A stretch of 64,000 bases of DNA from Solanum dulcamara. Lineage: Eukaryota > Streptophyta > Magnoliopsida > Solanales > Solanaceae. Shown in pieces: positions 23,875 to 34,959 of this stretch. The translations under genes and the position numbers were made by a program. The notes under the pieces are model-generated. The model was not told the origin of the DNA. It worked only from the letters and a program-made list of their open reading frames with translations, and made no database searches. The DNA is taken from contig NC_077238.1 in assembly GCF_947179165.1 (NCBI RefSeq), positions 45,376,793 through 45,440,792 of the forward strand, given 5' to 3'. Within the stretch, counting starts at the first letter, position 1; every line of letters starts with the position of its first letter.

Positions 23875-24235
23875 AAAATTGATTGAAAGTTGTAGAAACT
23901 TCAAATGTTTTTGTTGGACACTTGTTCTTTTATATTTTGAAACTTCTGCTAAGCTACAATCTTTTGTTTTCTATCAATATGAAACTTGTAATAACTGTTG
24001 AAAATAGATTTTGGTGTACTTTTCCTTTATGGATGTTGTGATTGGGATATTTTGTCTTATATATTAATCGTTTTCTTACGTGATTTATAGAATTTTTAGT
24101 GTATTATATTTTATATAATGAGTAATATTTATTTTTACGGCCCTTGCTATGATATGTTATTTCTATATAATAAATAATGCTCAAGAAAAATATAAGAATT
24201 GTTGCAATATCAATAAAAACCATTGCCATAATATA

Positions 24236-24575
24236 TATATATATATATATATAAAGCGTTGCGATATAAGGAACAATCGTTGCAACAAAATCTATTGCAA
24301 TGGTTGTTAACCGTTGCAACAAACTCTATTGCAATGGTTGTAATCGTTACCATTGATTCAATATAATAGTCCCTATAGATGGAAGGATAACCATTGCAAT
24401 AGAGGTACCTATAGCAACACTTTCAAGAACCATTACAGTAACTGTTACAATAGAGTTACAACAATGCGAGCAGATGAGACGGTTGCCAATTCGTAGCCGT
24501 AGATCTATGGTAATGGTTTTAGGGCCTATTGCAACGCATATGAAATTGTTTCTACAACACAAATTTCTAGTAGTG
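24236..24575. repeat. CACTA right subterminal repeats and (AT)n
   Basis: After an (AT)n run at about 24231-24252, words CTATTGCAATGGTTG, CCGTTGCAAC and AACCATTGCAATAG recur at least eight times in both orientations up to the right terminal repeat. They match the left subterminal words. Confidence 0.88.
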
Positions 24576-24578
24576 TGC

Positions 24579-25420
24579 TAGAGTCCCTCCTATCAGGGAG
24601 ATAGACTTTGGGATACATACTCTTCCTGATACGTGACCTATCTCCATCCCTCCTCATAGAATGGATCGTGCTAAGTTCAAAGAATTAAAAGAGCAATTGA
24701 AAGATCTTCTAGACAAAGGGTTCATTAGACCTAGTGTATCTCCATGGGGTGCTCCTGTTCTTTTCGTGCGAAAGAAAGATGGTTCTCTCCGAATGTGTAT
24801 CGACTACCATCAATTAAATAAGGCACCATTAAAAATAAGTACCCACTTTCCAGAATTGATGACCTTTTTTACCAGCTTCAGGGTGCCACCTGTTTCTCTA
24901 AGATTGATGATCTCAGGTTCGGGGACCATCAGTTGAAAGTTAGGGAGTGTGATATTTCAAAAACTGCATTTCGAATCCGATATGGTCACTATGAGTTTCT
25001 TGTTATGTCATTTGGGCTAACCAATACTCTTGTAGCTTTTATGGACCTTATGAACAGGGTGTTCAAATAGTATCTTGACACATTTGTTATAGTGTTCATT
25101 GATGATATCCTGAATCTACTCCCATAGTGAAGAGGAGCATGCTAATCATCTCAGGGTTACTCTTTAGACTCTCAAGGATAAACAGTTGTTCGCTAAGTTC
25201 TCCAAGTGCGAATTTTGATTAAAGTCAGTTGCATTTCTGGGCCATATTATTTCCAGTGAGGGCATTCGAGTTGATGATCAGGAGATTGAGGCAGTGAAGA
25301 ACTGGCCTAGGCTCACCACTCCAACTAACATTAGGAGTTTCTTGGGTCTAACCGGTTATTATAGAAAGTTTGTTGATGGGTTTTCATCTATTTTTGCCCT
25401 ATTAACTAGAGTAACACAGA
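24579..25420 (+). pseudogene. Element B reverse transcriptase
   Basis: Frames in sequence show [46 protein letters not shown], then [19 protein letters not shown], and the catalytic FIDDI at about 25096-25110. At least two frame changes (about 24830-24930 and about 25110) and stops (for example TAG in FK*YLD) disable it. The connection region ends at about 25420 with NIRSFLGLTGYYRKFVDGF. Confidence 0.88.
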
Positions 25421-25424
25421 AAAA

Positions 25425-25850
25425 GGTAAAATTTCAGTAGTTTGAGAGTTGTGTGAAGAGTTTTTAAGACCTAAAGGCCCGATTAACTTTTGCTCCGGTT
25501 GACTTTGCTAGAGGTGATGCCTCTAGAGTGGGTCTTGGCTGTGTTTTGATGCAGAATGGAAATGTAATTGCTTATGCTTCTAGAAAACTCAAGGTCCATG
25601 AGAAGAACTATCCCACTCATGATCTGGAATTTGCTTCTGTGGTGTTTGATTTGAAATTTTGTCTCCATTACCTTTATGGGGTACATGTTGATGTTTTCAC
25701 AGATCATAAGAGTCTGCATTATGTTTTCACTCAGAAAGAGTTAAATCTCTGACAAAGAAGATGGATTGAGCTCCTTAAGGACTATGACATGAGTGTATTC
25801 TATCATCTGGGTAAGGAAAATATTATTGCAGACGCTCTTAGCAGGTTGTA
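25425..25850 (+). pseudogene. Element B RNase H
   Basis: The frame shows [54 protein letters not shown] and IIADALSRL. Residues of the RNase H core (E of DLE, D of TDH, D of ADALSR) are visible; the first aspartate segment is altered. A TGA at 25750-25752 breaks it. Confidence 0.87.
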
Positions 25851-26885
25851 TATGCGAAGTGTGGCACATGTAAAAGAAGGTAAAAAGGAACTTGTAAAAG
25901 AAGTGCATAGGCTCGCGAGATTGGGAGTCCACCTCTTAGATTCTGATGAGGGTGGTGTAGTAGTTAAAAATGGGTCTGAGTCTTCATTGGTGATTGAGGT
26001 GAAGTAGAAGCAAGATAGTGATCCCATATTCGTTCAGTTGAAGATTGTTGTTCACAAGCAGAAAATTGAGACTTTCTCAAATTGTGAGAATGGAATTCTC
26101 CGATATCAAGATAGATTGTGTGTTCCATATGTAGATGGATTGAGAGATCAAATTTTGGAGGAGGCTCATAGATCTAGATACTCCATACATCCTGGATCCA
26201 CCAAGATTTACCGCGACTTGAGAGAAGTATTTTGGTGGAACAGCATGAAGAAGGACATTACTGATTTTTTGGCGAAGTGTCCTAACTGTCAGCAAGTGAA
26301 AATTGAGCATCATAGGCTTGGTGGTAAGGCTTAGGATATAAGCATTCTGATGTGGAAACGGGAGATGATTAATATGGATTTCATCACTAGTCTACCTTGT
26401 ACTCGCTAGCAGCATGATTTCATTTGGGTAATTGTAGATAGGATGACTAAGTTAGCTCACTTCTTGCCTGTTAAGACTTCAGATTCCGCCAAAGATTATG
26501 GCAAATTATATATTTGAGAGGTAGTCAAGCTTCATGGAGCCCGTTTGTCCATCATATCTGATAGGGTTACTCAGTTTACTTTGCATTTCTGGAAGTCCTT
26601 TCAAAAGGGTTTAGGCACCCATGTGGACCTTAGTACAACTTTTTATCCGCAGATTGATGGACAAGATGAGCGTACCATTCAGACCTTAGAGGATATGTTA
26701 AGGGAATGCGCAATCGACTTCAAAGGTAAATGGGATGACCACCTACCTCTTATGAGTTTGCCTATAATAATAGTTATCCCTCCAGTATACAGATGACCCC
26801 ATTCGAAGCATTGTATGAGAGAAGGTGTAGGTCACCTATTTGCTGGTTTGAGGTGGGTGAGGCTATGTTGATAGGACCAAACTTG
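25851..26885 (+). pseudogene. Element B integrase core
   Basis: A zinc-binding segment reads HRSRYSIHPG then CPNCQQVK (26160-26310). The catalytic core shows MDFIT, SIISDRVTQF and QDERTIQTLEDMLRE, carrying the D, D and E positions. Stops at 26332, 26408 and 26516, and a frame change at about 26750-26790, inactivate it. Confidence 0.87.
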
Positions 26886-27430
26886 GTTTACTAGGCAATG
26901 GAAAAGGTTGCATTGATTAGAGAGCATTTGAAAACTTCTCAAAGCCGACAAAAATCTTACTCTGATGTAAGAAGGAGAGATTTAGATTTTGAGATTGATG
27001 ATTGGGTGTTATTGAAGGTCTCTCCCATGAAGGGAGTAATGCATTTTGTTAGGAAAGGGAAACTTAGTCCCCGCTATGTTGGCCCCTACCGTGTTCTGAG
27101 TAGGATTGGAAAGGTAGCTTATGAAGTAGAGTTGTATATGGAGTTGACAGCTGTGCACCCTGTGTTTCATGTCTCCATGTTGAAGAAGTGTATTAGCAAC
27201 CCCTCGCTGATTGTTCCATTAGAGACTATTGAGGTGAAGGATAGTTTGTCTTTTGAGGAGGTGCTAGTACAAATTTTTAGACCATCAGGTTCGCAAGTTG
27301 AGGACCAAATAGGTAGCATCAGTAAAAGTTTATGAAGGAATCAGTTCATCGAAGAGTTTACATGGGAAGCTGAAGAAGACATGAAAGCTACATATCCGCA
27401 ATTTTTCATTCCTAATGATGAAGATGCCGA
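26886..27430 (+). pseudogene. Element B integrase C-terminus and chromodomain
   Basis: The frame from 26898 shows SQSRQKSYSDVRRR, WVLLKVSPMKGVM, KLSPRYVGPYRVL and HPVFHVSMLKKC, the conserved integrase C-terminal region. A chromodomain-like stretch (FEEVLVQI, then after a stop NQFIEEFTWEAEEDM) follows. This tail assigns B to the chromodomain-bearing Tekay/Del-like group. Confidence 0.82.
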
Positions 27431-27606
27431 AGGTAATAACCCTTGTGCTATTTCAGTTCCAACCTCGATGCTATATGTTTATGTGTCTTAATTGTGTCTT
27501 AATTCCTACGTTCTAAACCTCATGCCTTTCCTATGTAAGTAAAATTTCGATCGTAGCCCTTGTTTAGGTTGTTTTCCCTATCTTAACTTTCATTTGAGGA
27601 AGAATG

Positions 27607-27624
27607 ATCCAAAGGGGGGGATAT
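27607..27624 (+). other. Polypurine tract of element B
   Basis: AAAGGGGGGGATAT directly precedes the TGTAACACC start of the 3' LTR, the position and composition of the plus-strand primer. Confidence 0.8.
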
Positions 27625-29688
27625 TGTAACACCCCACAAGTTCTACTCTAAGATTCGGAACCATTTGTCGTAAGTATATAAGCTTGAAATGGGTAATGTA
27701 CTACTTGTTCGTGTGTGTTAAAAAGTTCTTTACCAAGTGTAGGAAGTATATCGAATGTGGTCTAGGGTCATAAGATACCCCCAACACTAAGTTGAGTTCA
27801 TAGCTTTCCTATCGACTATGTTTTCTCATGAGTTCATATAAAGGTCAACTTCAAATGAATGTACCGCTCAGCATATAAAGAGTTAGGTGGTTCATGAGCT
27901 ATCAAATAAAATTTCTTTGAGTCTTCTTTCCAACGCTACCAAGTTTGCATAAATTTGAGTTTGGAGTAAAAAGTTATGGCCGTTTGACTAGAGACACTGC
28001 AAGCAGTCAGTGTCCGACGGAAAAAGTGACGGCCCATCAGACTTGGCCGTCACATTTAGGCAGAATGGTCAATTTTTGGTCCATTTATGATGGTCTGGGT
28101 TATGGACCATCACCCAAGTGATGGTCCGTCACTCAGATGATGATAGACTGGTGATTTTGGCCGATTTTGAGCTTTTAAGAGGGTATTTTAGTCCTAAAAC
28201 CTTTGAGGAGTTATCAAAATGGTCTTAAAATGAGAAAATCAATTTTTCATCATTTAATCGTCTCATTCACTCTCAAATTTCCATGCTCAAGAACTTTAAG
28301 AAAATACCAAGGCTAGGGTTAATCTCCCAAGATTCTCCATCAAGCTTTTTCACTAAGGTATGTAAGGCTTCAATGAGAGTGTTCCTTTCACTATCATGCC
28401 TAAAAATGTTTTAAATCTTTAGAGTACAACGAGATATTTCTAGAATCAAAGCTAGGGTTCTTTATGAAATTATTAGTTTTGTTGTTCATGAAATTATGGA
28501 TTTTATCCAGTAAGATAAGTTTCATTCTTCACTTTGATTTTAACTCATTTCGCGTGATTTCATTTATGCTCATTCAAACCCTTTTTGGTATATTAAGTAT
28601 GAGAATAAGCATGACACAAATTACAGCTTTATGTATGTTTTTATGATATGACTTAAGAGCTTAGCCCCAGATATGATTCAAACGATAAGTAGTTTTAATA
28701 TCTATGAGCACTATATGAATATGTTATTTTGGGAGGACTATTTATTATCAAGAGGATATTGGTTTTAGAAAAAAACTAAGTCCCATAACTACTCGCCAAC
28801 GTAGGACTTGAGTGTACCGCTTTGTCAGGCAACTCCATATGACCCTTACAGGTACACATTAATGGATCCATCTAGATATGATATGATCTTATACCCCGGA
28901 AAGGTATAGGAAAGCCCACCCAACTGGGTTAGCTGTTGGACATCATGAGCTCACATGGTGTATGTTGGTTATAAGAAATTCCTAGTGTTATGAGCTTTTT
29001 ATGGTATGATATTCACTTATTGTTCTCATTTTAAATATGCTATTTTATGTATATATTTATGCAAGATTAATGAGATAGACTCATCTATATATATGCTTTT
29101 GAACGAAGACTTTGAATGGTATTTAGACATGAACTCCAACTGTTTTATCTTCAAGTACTCTCACTATGTATATAGTTTTTGAAAACCTTGTTCCACTATT
29201 CCCTTTATGATATGTTATACTAGTATGTTGGTGTTCCTTTCATACTCAGTACATTTCAAGTACTGACACATATTTTCTCTCCGTTGTATCCTTTTTTGAT
29301 GTAGATTCTAGTTCTCGTTCCCAGACTCGCGGTTAAGTGATTGCAGTAATTCCTGTCAGAAGTTGGTGAGTCCTCCTCATTTGGGGGCTTTCTGGATTAT
29401 TTGTTTAGTAATATTTTAGGAGTTTATTTGTTTATTAGTTTGAGGTAACTGGGGGCCATGTACCGATAAACTTATTTTCTTCGTTCTAAATGTTAGAGGC
29501 TTATTTGAGACATTAGTTGTTCATTTATCAAGGATTTATTTACTTCTGATTAAGACTTATTAATGATATGTTTCAGCTTCCACATTAGTTTCATACGATA
29601 TGCTTTGATATGTTATGCCAAGGGTTAGCTCGGGTCCACTCGTGGTTTCGAGTATCGTGTCTAGACTGGGGTGTAGACTCGGGTCATG
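27625..29688 (+). repeat. 3' LTR of element B
   Basis: The LTR starts TGTAACACCCC after the polypurine tract and ends at about 29688 in ACTCGGGTCATGA, where the final CA has decayed. Length is about 2064 bp. Its start resembles the solo LTR at 17475-15176. A near-palindromic word block lies at 28003-28150. Confidence 0.8.
28003..28150. repeat. Iterated near-palindromic words in element B LTR
   Basis: Words GATGGTCTGGGTTATGGACC, GATGGTCCGTCAC and GTCCGACGG...GACGGCCCATCAG recur in both orientations. They could fold into hairpins with GGTCC/GGACC stems. The block lies about 380-525 bases into the LTR. Confidence 0.75.
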
Positions 29689-29832
29689 AAATGTATGGAA
29701 TTTCAAAAATCCGATTGAATCATGATGTTGACTAAGGACTAAATGTCCAAAGCCAAAGGTCGCTCCACAACAAATAGGAATTCTAGACTACCAATAATTA
29801 CGTCTTTCGACTCAAGGCGTTTGCTACTACAT
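29689..29832 (-). pseudogene. Tekay-like RNase H/integrase linker fragment
   Basis: The minus strand encodes VNVVANALSRK, then VERPLALDI, matching the end of RNase H and the linker in element C (VERPLALEV at about 47925). It is fused on its 5' side, within GATTACGA at about 29866-29873, to pol of a different family (29874-30480). Stops and a frame change are present. Confidence 0.7.
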
Positions 29833-30480
29833 TCACCTTGTATAGATGGTAGAGAATATAAACTCGTAATCTACTTCACACCTCAGAAGTAAGTGTCTTG
29901 GAAATTCCTCCCACATCACTTCCTTGTTTTCTCCAAGAATCTTCTCCATGCATGGTGGAAAAGCCTCTCTAGCACCATTGTCTTCACCAAAACTTATGAT
30001 GATGGCTAGAAACATTGGCTCTCCTTATCTAGGCCCTTCACAAGATACTTGGCAGATAGGTGGGCTTGTTCTTCCATATTTGGCACTTTGACTAGGGGCA
30101 CCATGTAGGATTCGTCTAGCTCCATGACCAAGAGTTGTTGAAGATTGGGATCGATCATCGTGTGGAATCTTTTGAAGAACTCTTACCTAAGGATTATATC
30201 AAAGATGTCTAAAGGAGCAACAATGAAAGTGGTTTTACCTTGCTACTTGACCAATGTGATGTCTACTCTATAAGCAATTCGCACATGGAAGTTAGTGGTG
30301 CATCGACAGTTTTGAGGTAGGTGTTTCTTGGACTTTAACTTAGCCCCAACTTTGTTGCTGCTGAATTAGTCATGATATTGGCCTCTGTACTTGTGTTGAC
30401 CATAGCATGAGAGGGTCATCCATTGATCATGATGTCTACATACTTCCCACCATATTTTTTTGGCTTCCCTGATTTCTTAG
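29833..30480 (-). pseudogene. Element D protease and start of RT
   Basis: Minus-strand frames show KYVDIMINGRPSHAM (retropepsin start; the usual D-S/T-G triad is degraded to VNTST), IVAPLDIFDIILG, then a linker and LPRHLLLRCEVD-like sequence before RT. RT itself is absent, removed at the junction with the 29689-29832 fragment. Confidence 0.7.
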
Positions 30481-30544
30481 CGATAGCTCCGCATAGTCTA
30501 ATCAGGCACGATGCCCTTGTCATTGCTCTTGTGCATCGTTATCC

Positions 30545-31666
30545 TTCCATTCCCATAATATAGCACCAAGGTTCTTCAGTTTAGGGCACCTTGCATAGCC
30601 ATTCATCCCTCCTATATGTAGCAACCATTCACTTTTGTAGAATCTGCCTTCCTATCGGCATCGCTTCGACGTCTAGACTTCTTGACATCAGGCTTGTTGG
30701 TGTAATGATTCTTAGGATGTTGTTGTTGCTCATTACTTTTTCCATGATCTCTCCATTATGGTCATGACTAACTTTCATCTCCTCTCCTCTTCCTCGATCA
30801 TACTTATCATGCCTATAGTCTATCAAAGCTTCGACTTACGTGATGGCTTTATCGTTGGTGCTAAATTGTAAGCATTCCAACTCTGGCTTGGCCCAATATT
30901 GCAGTCTATTCATGAAGTGGAACAAAATTTCTTCATCTGTCAGGTTGGGAATCTGATGCCTGAGAGTAGTAAACTCCTTTACGTATGCCCTTATGCTACC
31001 CGTTTGCTTCAACTCCCTGAACTTGGGCTTCGCCTCATAGATGACATTGCTGGGGAAGAAGGCCTTCTTGAATTTATCTCAGAACTGCTCCCATGTATCG
31101 ATTGTGCAAAGCCCCCTCCCTATCTCCGACTCTTTTCACTTCCACCACTACATAGCCATCTTTGAGAGGTATAGAATGACCATGTTGATTCTCTTCTCGT
31201 TGATATTTACTTTGTTACACTTGAAGTAATTCTCCAAGTGCCAAAGGAATTTTTCCACCTCCTTCATGTCACGAGCGCCTTTTCTCACCAGTGGCTTGGG
31301 AGCCTCAATCTTGGCCTCCTTGTCCCCATTGGACATTGTAGATCCTCTAGCTTCAATATCTCCCTTGAGTGCTTTAATCTCGACCTTCATAGTCTCAATC
31401 GTGCTTAGTGTGTCCATGAGCCAACACTTCAAGGAAGTAATATTCTCCTTCATCTCATACTCTACAACTTTATGACTTTCCAACTCCTTTTGGATGTTGT
31501 CGTTCTCCTCGAGGGTAACGTTCTCAAGAGTCTTGAACTTGCTATCGACCTTGTTCAAGCGCTTGCCTAAAATATCCACAGAATTTCTTGCGGTGTCTAC
31601 CCTTGCAATCCACTCTATTCCCAGCGTGACGTCCATGGGATGCTCTTGTTGTTTGTCTTCACTCAT
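30545..31666 (-). pseudogene. Element D gag
   Basis: A 172-codon frame (31666-31148) starts with ATG and contains a coiled-coil-like stretch (LGKRLNKVDSKFKTLENV) and KEVEKFLWHLENYFKCNKV, a Ty3/gypsy gag segment. Downstream frames show FRELKQTGSIRAYVKEF, then DYRHDKYDRGRGEE, and a decayed zinc knuckle (about 30620-30560: YIGGMNGYARCPKL) lacking some cysteines. Frame changes near 31148 and 30900 break it. The 5' LTR and primer site lie just upstream on the minus strand. Confidence 0.82.
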
Positions 31667-31828
31667 CTCAGTGACCGAAGGTGAATAAGATGCTAGGGCC
31701 TCACTTGGTGTAGGGTTGAACGGAATCTCCTCATTCTTCTTAAGGTTCTTCCCTCCCCTTTGGTGCTTCTTTCAACCATCCAACCTGAGGTTGGCGGTGT
31801 TAGTAGCGTTGATGTCTCCCTCGCTTGT

Positions 31829-31922
31829 CATTCCCCTAGTATCAACCTTTGCTCAGATACCACATTGTCGTTTATCATTCTCCTAGTATCAACCTTTGCT
31901 CAGATACCACTTTGTCAGGGAC
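31829..31922 (-). repeat. 47-bp duplication containing the primer site
   Basis: Two units start at 31829 and 31876 and share CCTAGTATCAACCTTTGCTC and AGATACCA. On the minus strand each contains TGGTATCTGAGC, a Met-tRNA-type primer site (31898-31909 and 31851-31862). Only the first of these, 3 bases from the LTR, is in the normal position. Confidence 0.85.
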
Positions 31923-32393
31923 TTAAACTTCAACTAAGACTTTCGTGCAGCACTCGACAATTTACTCATGATTCGTTCACAATCTTGTAAGCTCAAGTAA
32001 GCCTTTTCACACTAGATCGTTAAGGGAACACTAGATTGAAGAAAAACACAGGAGAGAGTTTTAAAGAAGGCTTTGAAATATTGCTTTCTTTGCTTGATGG
32101 ATTTACAAATGAATGACCCCTCCTATTTATACTACTACCTAGGGGATTAAATGCAAATAATAATTTCCATTCAAATCCTTGTATATTTACAAAGTAGTCC
32201 TTCTTCTAGAGTTCTGTACACACCTAAAGAATTCTAAGTCTTTCAAGAACCCTCTTGGACATTCTCGAATCTTCCAATAACCTCTCCATGACTGTAGATT
32301 CTTCTCCTTAAAGATGATCAATTGGTGGGTCATGACAATATGCTTGGATAATTCATTCTTTTGACCTAGCTTTGGGAGAAAGTTTCCACAACA
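31913..32393 (-). repeat. 5' LTR of element D, 481 bp
   Basis: The minus strand runs TGTTGTGGAAACTTTCTCCC to ...AAGTCCCTGACA, with TG...CA ends and the primer site adjacent. The short LTR separates D from the Tekay-like elements here. No 3' LTR of D was found. Confidence 0.75.
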
Positions 32394-32397
32394 AACA

Positions 32398-33338
32398 TCT
32401 TTAAAGTGAAGATTGAATGATTCATTTGTAATTATTTCCCCCCTTTCTTCAACTCTATACTTTGTATTACTTATTTAGATGTAGTTTTTAATTGTTGATT
32501 TGGAATATTGTGTTATTTATAAACAAGCTTGTGCTTGCCTGTTGCAAGCTTGCGCTTGCCTTTCCTAGAGTACTCTGTATCCAAACTCTAAACTAGTGGG
32601 TTATCTAGGTAGTTAATGTAGCATTGTTGGGTTGTTGATTTTCATCTTGTTATTTTGTAATTAGTTGAATATTTTCTTTTATAGGAAATGTGTATTTGAT
32701 TATCTAATCAATTTCATGCTTAAATTGATTTCCAAAGGAATTGATCACTCCTAGGACATGCCCATTTACTTTTATTTAGCTAGAAAGAGTGAATTGAGGT
32801 TGAGAAAGATTGATTAGTGCTAATTTGAGAATTAATTTCTCATTTATTGGGTTTGAGCTAGAAATAGTAAAAACCCTCGCATTGCCTAAAATTGGATTAT
32901 TTTATTGACACTTAGCTAGGTTCGACAGAACTAGTTGAGAAATATTTGCCTACAATAGAGAGATACATGGATAATTGTGAGTCCATAGCATGTTTGGCTT
33001 TACCCATGATCAGGGGAGATTTTATGAAACTAATTTGCATTGGATCGTATAGATGTTGATTGACTTTCCATTCTCAAATCTACTTTCTATTCTTGCTTGA
33101 AAAAAGGCTATTGTTTTACCACCCTCTATCTCATATCTTTATTTTTTTTTTATCGAAAATCCCCTAAATAATACTTCTATATTTGTTTAGAATTCAAATT
33201 AGTAGCTTGTAATTTTTTTATTTCTTCATAGCCTATATATTGTTCGTTGTGGAAAATGACACCACCTTGTACGTTGGGTTATATATAACTAGCGACTTCC
33301 TACACTTTGATTCATACAAGTGTAGTTAAGCGTTATCA
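32398..33338 (+). repeat. 5' LTR (3' part) of Athila/Tat-like element E
   Basis: The block ends ...AAGCGTTATCA at 33338, immediately before an Asp-type primer site. The left edge is uncertain; it may be cut by the neighbouring element D. A short duplication, CAAGCTTGTGCTTGCC and CAAGCTTGCGCTTGCC, lies at about 32523-32560. Confidence 0.6.
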
Positions 33339-33342
33339 AAAA

Positions 33343-33360
33343 TGGCACTGTTGCTGGGGA
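33343..33360 (+). other. Primer binding site of element E (decayed)
   Basis: TGGCACTGTTGCTGGGGA is the Asp-tRNA-type site with two changes relative to the copy at 20565-20581. Confidence 0.75.
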
Positions 33361-34514
33361 ACAATTGTGCATATTGAACTACTTTATAATTTATAGTTTA
33401 CTAGTTTATATCCAAATTGTTAATATTCATTTGGGTTTTCTTCTGTTTTTTTTGTTCTATGGCTTCTTGTGAAGAAGTCGAGCTTGATGGATGCAATCCC
33501 TATGTTGATGATCCATGTCCCCATACTGAAAGAGCTCATGTTGGACAAAGTTGTAAAGATCCCTCTCGTCATGAAGAATTAGGGGATAAAATGGGTATTG
33601 TGAGTCAAACTTGGATTACGTACATAACCCAACAACTTGAAAATTATCTGCGGCTATGGATGTCATATTTTGAATGAGGGATGAATTTCGTGACATGAAC
33701 CTAAGTCAGTGTCATGAATTGATACAACTTGATATTGAACTTGCAAATTTGGAGACCAGTGTAAGAATAAAGATTGAAGCATGTGTTTTTACACTTCAAG
33801 TCATCAAGAATAGCGAATTGGAGTTGGAATCTCAAGAAAAATGAATTGTGATAAATGTGGATGAGAACTTGGGTATGTGCAAGAAAATCAAGCCAAAAAT
33901 AATCCAAGATGCGAAAATCAAAGTAATGATACTAAAGTTGTAAGAAAAAGTCAAAAATATCATTTATGATAACTTTAGTTCATTTGGAAGTGAGAGTGTT
34001 ATTCGTTTGAAGGCCAAGAATTATGAAGTTCGATGTTCAAAAGGCATAGTGATCCTCTCACTTGTGCACAATGATCATCAAAGAAAAAGCGATGTAAAAT
34101 TAGGTAAGAAATTCAAATCCTCAAAGTGAAGAGATCGAGTGCGACTCTTGATTCTCTCATGTGGTTTCCATAAATTTTAGCGTAGCCTTGATTTGAAGTT
34201 GAGAAGGAGATTAATCACCTCGAAGTGGAAACATAATGGGTGTAATTTGCTAAATCATGGAAATTCGAGTCTTCGACCTTAACGTAGGGTTCAAATTAAA
34301 ATAAAAAATATGCGAATATGTCAAATTGAACCCTAAAAATGATGGTTTGAGAGTGTTTTGGGTATAATCATGATAATTCTAAGAATGGGCTGTTGAAAAT
34401 GTTGTAAATTGCTAAGTTTAGGTTTTTGAGTTTTGGACACTGACCTAGGTATTTTTGCCTACGGTAGTTACCCTTCGTAGCCAAATCCATAAGGTCCAGT
34501 GACTAAAGTTACAA
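33361..34514 (+). other. Element E 5' internal region
   Basis: An 86-codon frame at 33417-33677 starts with a hydrophobic segment (FIWVFFCFFC) then SCEEVELDGCNPY. I do not recognise it; it could be a gag relic. The rest has no clear motif. Confidence 0.4.
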
Positions 34515-34870
34515 CACGACTACTTTCTATAGGTCGTAGACTCTTCTACGACTCGTAGATAGAACTTGTGCAAATAAAGTCCTACAAGTAGCTAACTTTA
34601 AAATACCTATGCAGCACGAGTACTTTCTACGGGTCATAGCCTCTTCTAGGGCTCGTAGATAGGACTCGTGCAACTTAAAGCTTTAAAATCAGTAGTTCAG
34701 GTTGTGAGCTACGAACTAACCTACAGTCCGTAGAAATTTTAATGGACCGTAATGTTAGTCCTTAGCTCCAATTACAGAAAGCTAAAAAATGAGGCCTACT
34801 TCCTATGAAATGGGTCTGTGGCTCATAGTACCATCTATGGTTTGTAGACACCCCTTCATAGGATCAAAAA
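34450..34870. repeat. CTACG/CGTAG word block with 100-bp duplication
   Basis: Words TCTACGACTCGTAG, GGTCGTAGACTCTTCTACG and GGCTCGTAGATAGGACTCGTG recur. A direct duplication starts at 34515 (CACGACTACTTTCTA) and 34615 (CACGAGTACTTTCTA), period 100. Similar blocks are at 57720-58050 and 60000-60330. Confidence 0.8.
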
Positions 34871-34959
34871 CAATAGAGTCAGTTTTTTTTTTTTATTGGT
34901 ATGCATCTTTTTGTTTTATTTCTTAGTTTTTTAGTAACTAATACTTGTCTCACAGGTAC

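Larger units (their letters stand above)
17743..24575 (+). mobile_element. CACTA (En/Spm-type) transposon, 6833 bp
   Basis: Ends are CACTACTAGAAATT and AATTTCTAGTAGTG, a perfect 14-bp terminal inverted repeat. The 3-bp duplication TGC (17740-17742, 24576-24578) is the CACTA signature. Both ends carry arrays of short words such as AACCATTGCAATAG and CCGTTGC, typical transposase-binding subterminal repeats. A transposase-associated domain relic lies on the plus strand at 19771-19965. An Athila-type fragment is nested inside (about 19970-21900). No complete transposase remains. Confidence 0.93.
15118..29688 (+). mobile_element. Tekay-like Ty3/gypsy element B, 5'-truncated, split
   Basis: Pol order protease, RT, RNase H, integrase, chromodomain is followed by a polypurine tract and a 3' LTR. 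The 5' LTR, gag and start of protease are gone. Pol is interrupted by a solo LTR (15176-17475) and a CACTA transposon (17743-24575); removing both gives continuous pol homology across each site. Many stops and frame changes show an old copy. Confidence 0.88.

Noticed and set aside
24231..24252. (AT)n as an origin or promoter
   Set aside because: Simple dinucleotide repeat within a CACTA subterminal region with no other supporting signals.
30629..31688. Plus-strand genes opposite element D gag
   Set aside because: The plus-strand frames are shadows; the minus strand has clear gag motifs, primer site and LTR.
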